This document shows, one piece after another, positions 60,425-64,000 of a DNA stretch of 64,000 bases. The DNA comes from Bosea sp. F3-2. Lineage in GTDB: Bacteria; Pseudomonadota; Alphaproteobacteria; Rhizobiales; Beijerinckiaceae. Numbering within the stretch: the first letter of the stretch is position 1; every line of letters begins with the position of its first letter. The notes below the pieces were generated by a model, which saw nothing but the letters and a program-made list of their open reading frames with translations, was not told the origin of the DNA and made no database searches. Made by a program: the position numbers and the translations under genes. The stretch lies in NCBI RefSeq assembly GCF_008253865.1, contig NZ_CP042331.1:372001-436000 (forward strand), written 5' to 3'.

Positions 60425-60670
60425 TCAGCGGATGACGTAGGGCAGCAGGCCGAGGAAGCGGGCGCGCTTGATCGCCTGGGCGAGCTCGCGCTGCTTCTTG
60501 GCGGAGACCGCCGTGATGCGGGACGGCACGATCTTGCCGCGCTCGGAGATGTAGCGCGAGAGCAGACGGACGTCCTTATAGTCGATCTTCGGAGCGCCTT
60601 CGCCCGAGAACGGGCAGGACTTGCGGCGGCGGAAGAAGGGGCGACGGGCGCCAGCGGATGCAGTCGACAT
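60425..60670 (-). CDS. rpsR: 30S ribosomal protein S18
   Basis: An 81-residue S18 with the typical RRPFFRRRKSCPFSG start, IDYKDVRLLSRYISERGKIVPSRIT and the basic end KKQRELAQAIKRARFLGLLPY. It is separated from rpsF by three bases. Confidence 0.98.
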   Translation of the reverse strand: MSTASAGARRPFFRRRKSCPFSGEGAPKIDYKDVRLLSRYISERGKIVPSRITAVSAKKQRELAQAIKRARFLGLLPYVIR

Positions 60671-60673
60671 GGA

Positions 60674-61105
60674 TCAGGCCTCCGCTTCGGCGGTTTCGGT
60701 CGCTTCGTCTTCACGACGCGGACGATCGCGGCGCGGGCCGCGGTCGAAACGGTCGCCGCCACGCTCCGGACGGTCGTCGCGGTCACGCTTCTGGAGCATC
60801 GCCGACGGACCTTCCTCGAGCTCGTCGACGCGGACGGTCAGGAAGCGCAGGATGTCCTCGTTGATGCGCATCTGGCGCTCCATCTCCAGCACGGCGGCGG
60901 AGGGGGCCTCGATGTTCAGCAGCGTGTAGTGCGCCTTGCGGTTCTTCTTGATGCGATAGCCGAGGGACTTGACGCCCCAGTACTCGACCTTGCGGATGGC
61001 GCCGCCATTCGCTTCGATCACGCCCTTGAACTGCTCGACAAGAGCTTCGACCTGCTGCGCGCTGACATCCTGCCGCGCGAGCAGCACATGCTCGTACAAT
61101 GCCAT
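60674..61105 (-). CDS. rpsF: 30S ribosomal protein S6
   Basis: A 143-residue S6. The conserved fold spans residues 1-105 (MALYEHVLLARQDVS; VEYWGVKSLGYRIKKNRKAHY). A charged Arg/Asp/Glu tail (about 108-143) follows, as in other Hyphomicrobiales. ATG 61105 has GGAAGG about six bases upstream; the longer frame starts in the leader. It is the first gene of the rpsF-rpsR-DUF2232-rplI operon. Confidence 0.97.
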   Translation of the reverse strand: MALYEHVLLARQDVSAQQVEALVEQFKGVIEANGGAIRKVEYWGVKSLGYRIKKNRKAHYTLLNIEAPSAAVLEMERQMRINEDILRFLTVRVDELEEGPSAMLQKRDRDDRPERGGDRFDRGPRRDRPRREDEATETAEAEA

Positions 61106-61694
61106 ATGTGGCCTTCCTTGTTTCACCCTGCTTCGCCCGGCGCGGAGCCCTCCGAGCCCTGGATAAGGCCCGACAGGATTTCATCGAAGGCGGAGACACG
61201 GGATGCCGACTCCATCGGAGCCTGCGCAGACCCAAGCGGGCACGCGCCATCCGTTCAGCCTCCGGCCGAACAAGCAGGAGGCGGTCGTTACAGCGTTCAG
61301 GGCGTCATGGCAACCGGAATCTCGTGCGAAGGGCGGTCTCCGAAGCACTCCGTCATTCCGGGGCGGCCCGCAGGGTCGAGCCCGGAACCCATGAACATGA
61401 CATGCTTCCAGCAGCGTCATGCTCGCCCTTGTGGCGAGCATCCACGTCTTGAACATTGCCCTCGAAGGACAAAGACGTGGATGGTCGGGACAAGCCCGAC
61501 CATGACGGGAAACGTCGTGTTCATGGGTTCCGGGCTCTTCGCTGACGCGAAGCCCCGGAATGACGGCGTGGTTCCGTACGAAAACGGCAAGCTCTGGCAG
61601 GGAAAATTTGGCCTCCGCGCTTGACTTGGTAGCAAAACCGATGTGACAGCCCCGTCATATAAGACCAATGGTGAAGACCGGGGCGTTTCACAGC
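61106..61694. other. 589-base divergent gap between rpsF and fabD
   Basis: The region must contain the rpsF promoter (minus) and the fabD promoter (plus). The part 61352-61564 is a composite repeat. The rest shows no coding character. A TATAAG at 61658-61663 is a possible -10 for fabD but no matching -35 is seen. I find no clear promoter for rpsF. Confidence 0.4.
61352..61564. repeat. Composite repeat: family C palindrome with nested family B palindrome, second copy
   Basis: Outer arms GTCATTCCGGGGC...CCCGGAACCCATGAACA and TGTTCATGGGTTCCGGG...GCCCCGGAATGAC. At 61416-61506 lies a family B palindrome (GTCATGCTCGCCCTTGTGGC ... GGGACAAGCCCGACCATGAC). The B element is in the same position as in the copy at 46192 but the arm types are swapped: TGCTCGCCC is on the left here and on the right there. 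Confidence 0.88.
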
Positions 61695-62639
61695 ATGACG
61701 ACAGCGTTCATCTTTCCGGGCCAGGGCTCGCAGGCGGTCGGCATGGGCAAGAGCCTGGCCGAAAACTTTCCCGTCGCGAAGTCGGTCTTCGACGAGGTCG
61801 ATGCGGCGCTGTCGCAAAAGCTCTCGGCGGTGATGTGGGATGGTCCCTCCGAGGAATTGACCCTGACCGCCAATGCCCAGCCGGCGCTGATGGCCGTCAG
61901 CCTTGCAGTGGTGCGGGTGCTCGAAGCCGAGGCCGGGCTTGATCTGAAGCGCGACGCCGCTTTCGTCGCCGGCCACTCGCTCGGCGAGTATTCGGCGCTC
62001 GCCGCCGCCGGCAGCTTCTCCATCGCCGACGCCGCCCGGCTGCTGCGCATTCGCGGCGACGCCATGCAGAAAGCGGTTCCGGCCGGGCAGGGCGCGATGG
62101 CGGCTCTCCTCGGCGCAGAGCTTGATCAGGCGCGCGCGATCGCGGCCGATGCTGCCCAGGGCGAGGTCTGCGAAGCGGCGAACGACAATGGCGGCGGCCA
62201 GGTCGTCCTGTCCGGCGCCAAGGCCGCGGTCGAGCGGGCGATCGCGCTTGCCGGCGAGCGCGGCGTGAAGCGCGCCATGCTGTTGCCGGTCTCCGCGCCG
62301 TTCCACTGCGCGCTGATGCAGCCGGCTGCCGATGCGATGCGCGAGGCGCTGGCGAAGGTGTCGATGCAGGCTCCGGTCGTGCCGGTGATGGCCAATGTCG
62401 GCGCCGCGCCGCTCAGCGCGCCGGAGGCGATCCGGGATTCGCTCGTGGCGCAGGTCACGGGTACCGTGCGCTGGCGCGAATGCGTGCAGGCCATGGCTGC
62501 TGCCGGCGTCAGCGATTTCGTCGAGCTCGGCAGCGGCAAGGTGCTTGCCGGCCTGGTGAAGCGTATCGTCGCCGGCTCGTCGCCGGTGTCGATCGGCACG
62601 GCAGAGGATATTGCCGCCTACAAGGCCCGCAACGCCTGA
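61695..62639 (+). CDS. fabD: Malonyl-CoA-acyl carrier protein transacylase
   Basis: A 314-residue FabD. It has FIFPGQGSQAVGMG (5-18), the active-site Ser95 in AGHSLGEYSAL and the partner His in SAPFHCALM. It loads malonate onto ACP for fatty acid elongation. ATG 61668 would add nine residues; ATG 61695 gives the family N-terminus, though neither has a strong ribosome-binding site. It opens fabD-fabG-acpP-fabF. Confidence 0.95.
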   Translation: MTTAFIFPGQGSQAVGMGKSLAENFPVAKSVFDEVDAALSQKLSAVMWDGPSEELTLTANAQPALMAVSLAVVRVLEAEAGLDLKRDAAFVAGHSLGEYSALAAAGSFSIADAARLLRIRGDAMQKAVPAGQGAMAALLGAELDQARAIAADAAQGEVCEAANDNGGGQVVLSGAKAAVERAIALAGERGVKRAMLLPVSAPFHCALMQPAADAMREALAKVSMQAPVVPVMANVGAAPLSAPEAIRDSLVAQVTGTVRWRECVQAMAAAGVSDFVELGSGKVLAGLVKRIVAGSSPVSIGTAEDIAAYKARNA

Positions 62640-62676
62640 CGGGCAAGAACGGCAGGATGCCGAAAAGGGAGCGAAC

Positions 62677-63414
62677 ATGTTTGATCTGACCGGCCGGAAG
62701 GCCCTGGTCACCGGCGCCACCGGTGGCCTCGGCGGAGCCATCGCACGGACCCTCCACGCGCAGGGTGCGAGCGTCGCGATCTCTGGCACGCGCGCCGAGG
62801 CGCTGGAAGCGCTGGCGGCCGAGCTCGGCGAGCGCGTCGTCGTGGCGCCCTGCAACCTGTCGGACAAGGATTCGGTCGAGGCGCTGGTGCCGACGGCCGA
62901 GGAGAAGCTCGGCGGGCTCGACATCCTCGTCAACAATGCCGGCATCACCCGCGACAACCTGTTCATGCGTCTGAAGGACGAGGACTGGGACAGCGTTCTC
63001 GCCGTCAACCTGACCGCCGCCTTCCGCCTGTCGCGTGCGGCCGTGAAGTCGATGATGCGCAAGCGTTACGGCCGAATCGTCTCGATCGGCTCCGTGGTCG
63101 GTACGATGGGCAATCCGGGGCAGGGCAACTACGCTGCCGCCAAGGCCGGCCTGATCGGCATGTCGAAGGCGCTCGCCGCCGAGGTCGCGAGCCGGAACAT
63201 CACGGTCAATGTGGTCGCTCCCGGCTTCATCGAGTCGCCGATGACGCAGGCCCTGAACGAGAAGCAGCGCGAAAGCATCCTCTCGGATGTGCCGATGGGG
63301 CGGCTGGGCGCGGGTGCGGACGTCGCCGCCGCCGTCGCCTTCCTCGCCAGCACGGAAGCCGGCTACGTCACCGGCCAGACGCTGCACGTCAACGGCGGAA
63401 TGGCAATGATCTAG
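62677..63414 (+). CDS. fabG: 3-oxoacyl-[acyl-carrier-protein] reductase
   Basis: A 245-residue SDR enzyme. Cofactor motif TGATGGLG (12-19), NNAG (86-89), catalytic Ser139, Tyr152 and Lys156 (GNYAAAKAGLIG), and the FabG-type end GQTLHVNGGMAMI. It reduces 3-oxoacyl-ACP with NADPH. ATG 62677 has GGGAGC in front. Confidence 0.97.
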   Translation: MFDLTGRKALVTGATGGLGGAIARTLHAQGASVAISGTRAEALEALAAELGERVVVAPCNLSDKDSVEALVPTAEEKLGGLDILVNNAGITRDNLFMRLKDEDWDSVLAVNLTAAFRLSRAAVKSMMRKRYGRIVSIGSVVGTMGNPGQGNYAAAKAGLIGMSKALAAEVASRNITVNVVAPGFIESPMTQALNEKQRESILSDVPMGRLGAGADVAAAVAFLASTEAGYVTGQTLHVNGGMAMI

Positions 63415-63672
63415 GGGCGTTAGCGCCATTTCTAGATTGGTTTTGATAACGTCGCAGCGCACTCGCCAGCCTTGAAAGGTTATGTTAACTAGCGCCGTCG
63501 CGCTGCTGGCGAGCGAGCCGAGGGGACTTGACGAAACCTCGGTTGTTGCGTTTGTGCAGGCTTCGAGCTTTCCGGATCGCGTGCATCGCACGATGGCGCG
63601 GCGGCTCGGAAGAAAAGTCCCTAACGCGCGTCGCGCTCTGCGATGCGTTTTCAGTTTCTAAGGAAGAGACTC

Positions 63673-63909
63673 ATGAGCGATGTCGCCGAGCGCGTGAAGA
63701 AGATCGTGGTCGAGCACCTCGGCGTCGAGCCCGAGAAGGTCGTCGACGGCGCCAACTTCATCGAAGACCTGGGTGCGGACAGCCTCGACACCGTCGAGCT
63801 CGTGATGGCCTTCGAGGAAGAGTTCGGCGTCGAGATCCCGGACGATGCGGCTGAGACGATCGTGACGGTCGGCGATGCCGTGAAGTTCCTCTCGGCGAAG
63901 AGCGCCTGA
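63673..63909 (+). CDS. acpP: Acyl carrier protein
   Basis: A 78-residue ACP, exactly the usual length. The phosphopantetheine serine is Ser37 in GADSLDTVEL. AAGGAAGAG lies just upstream of ATG 63673. The 258-base gap after fabG is long for an operon and probably contains a separate strong promoter, although I cannot place it with confidence. Confidence 0.98.
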   Translation: MSDVAERVKKIVVEHLGVEPEKVVDGANFIEDLGADSLDTVELVMAFEEEFGVEIPDDAAETIVTVGDAVKFLSAKSA

Positions 63910-63943
63910 TCGGCCCTTTGGGCTGATCGACACAGAAAGCATC

Positions 63944-64000
63944 ATGGCTTCTCGCAGTTTTCCGATGCGGCGCGTGGTCGTGACCGGGCTCGGCATGGTG
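63944..64000 (+). CDS. fabF: 3-oxoacyl-ACP synthase II (KAS II), N-terminus only
   Basis: The first 19 codons of a gene cut by the window end. RRVVVTGLGMV is the invariant start of KAS II enzymes. Two in-frame ATG codons exist (63944 and 63965); the second fits many homologues, but AGAAAGC precedes the first. The position after acpP confirms the assignment. Confidence 0.9.
   Translation, partial: MASRSFPMRRVVVTGLGMV

Overview
This is a GC-rich chromosomal window from an alphaproteobacterium. The split between nuoC and nuoD, the run rpsF-rpsR-DUF2232-rplI / dnaB-alr-radA-cvpA-purF, the nuoN-birA-rnj junction and the CTTG/TATA-type promoters all fit the Hyphomicrobiales (Rhizobiales). A Bosea/Chelatococcus/Methylobacterium-like genome is my inference and cannot be proven from the sequence alone. 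I see no phage, plasmid, CRISPR, transposase, tRNA or rRNA genes. The mobile component is limited to short palindromic intergenic repeats.

Layout. 1-422: end of a type II NADH dehydrogenase. 556-8033 (minus): a six-gene operon made of a VOC protein, an oligopeptide-type ABC importer (binding protein, two permeases, fused double ATPase) and a flavin monooxygenase. It faces a MarR regulator and an MFS permease (8272-10036) whose two promoters carry matching palindromes over their -10 boxes. 10080-11549: selO. 11773-18190 (minus): tetR, amidohydrolase and a complete branched-chain-amino-acid-type ABC importer, divergent from an alpha/beta hydrolase resembling 3-oxoadipate enol-lactonase (18308-19081). 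19261-21831: an ADP-forming acyl-CoA synthetase fused to a GNAT domain. 21880-22587 (minus): an exported M15/YcbK-like peptidase.

22928-38982: the complete 14-subunit respiratory complex I operon nuoA-N. It is interrupted by a GFA-family zinc protein between nuoC and nuoD and by two small membrane proteins between nuoH and nuoI. Three palindromic repeats sit in its intercistronic gaps and a good internal promoter precedes nuoJ. birA and ribonuclease J follow, then methylmalonyl-CoA epimerase, a RidA-like protein and DUF1467.

42728-43283 is a gene-free, highly structured region with two terminators and possibly a non-coding RNA. After it come two cyclophilins flanking an exported TonB-C-like protein, queA, a purine nucleoside permease-like exported protein (minus), a YfgM-like TPR protein, der and a DAO-family oxidase. 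The minus-strand block 50992-61105 is largely the conserved replication/translation/purine block (rpsF, rpsR, DUF2232, rplI; then dnaB, alr, radA, cvpA, purF, SDR). The window closes with fabD-fabG-acpP-fabF on the plus strand.

The most interesting material is the extra genes translationally coupled inside the complex I operon, a histidine-rich insert in NuoL, palindromic repeats nested inside other palindromic repeats, CTAG-bounded repeats that supply the stop codons of neighbouring genes, the MarR twin operators, and the structured region at 42.8-43.2 kb. I found no clear defence system or biosynthetic cluster.
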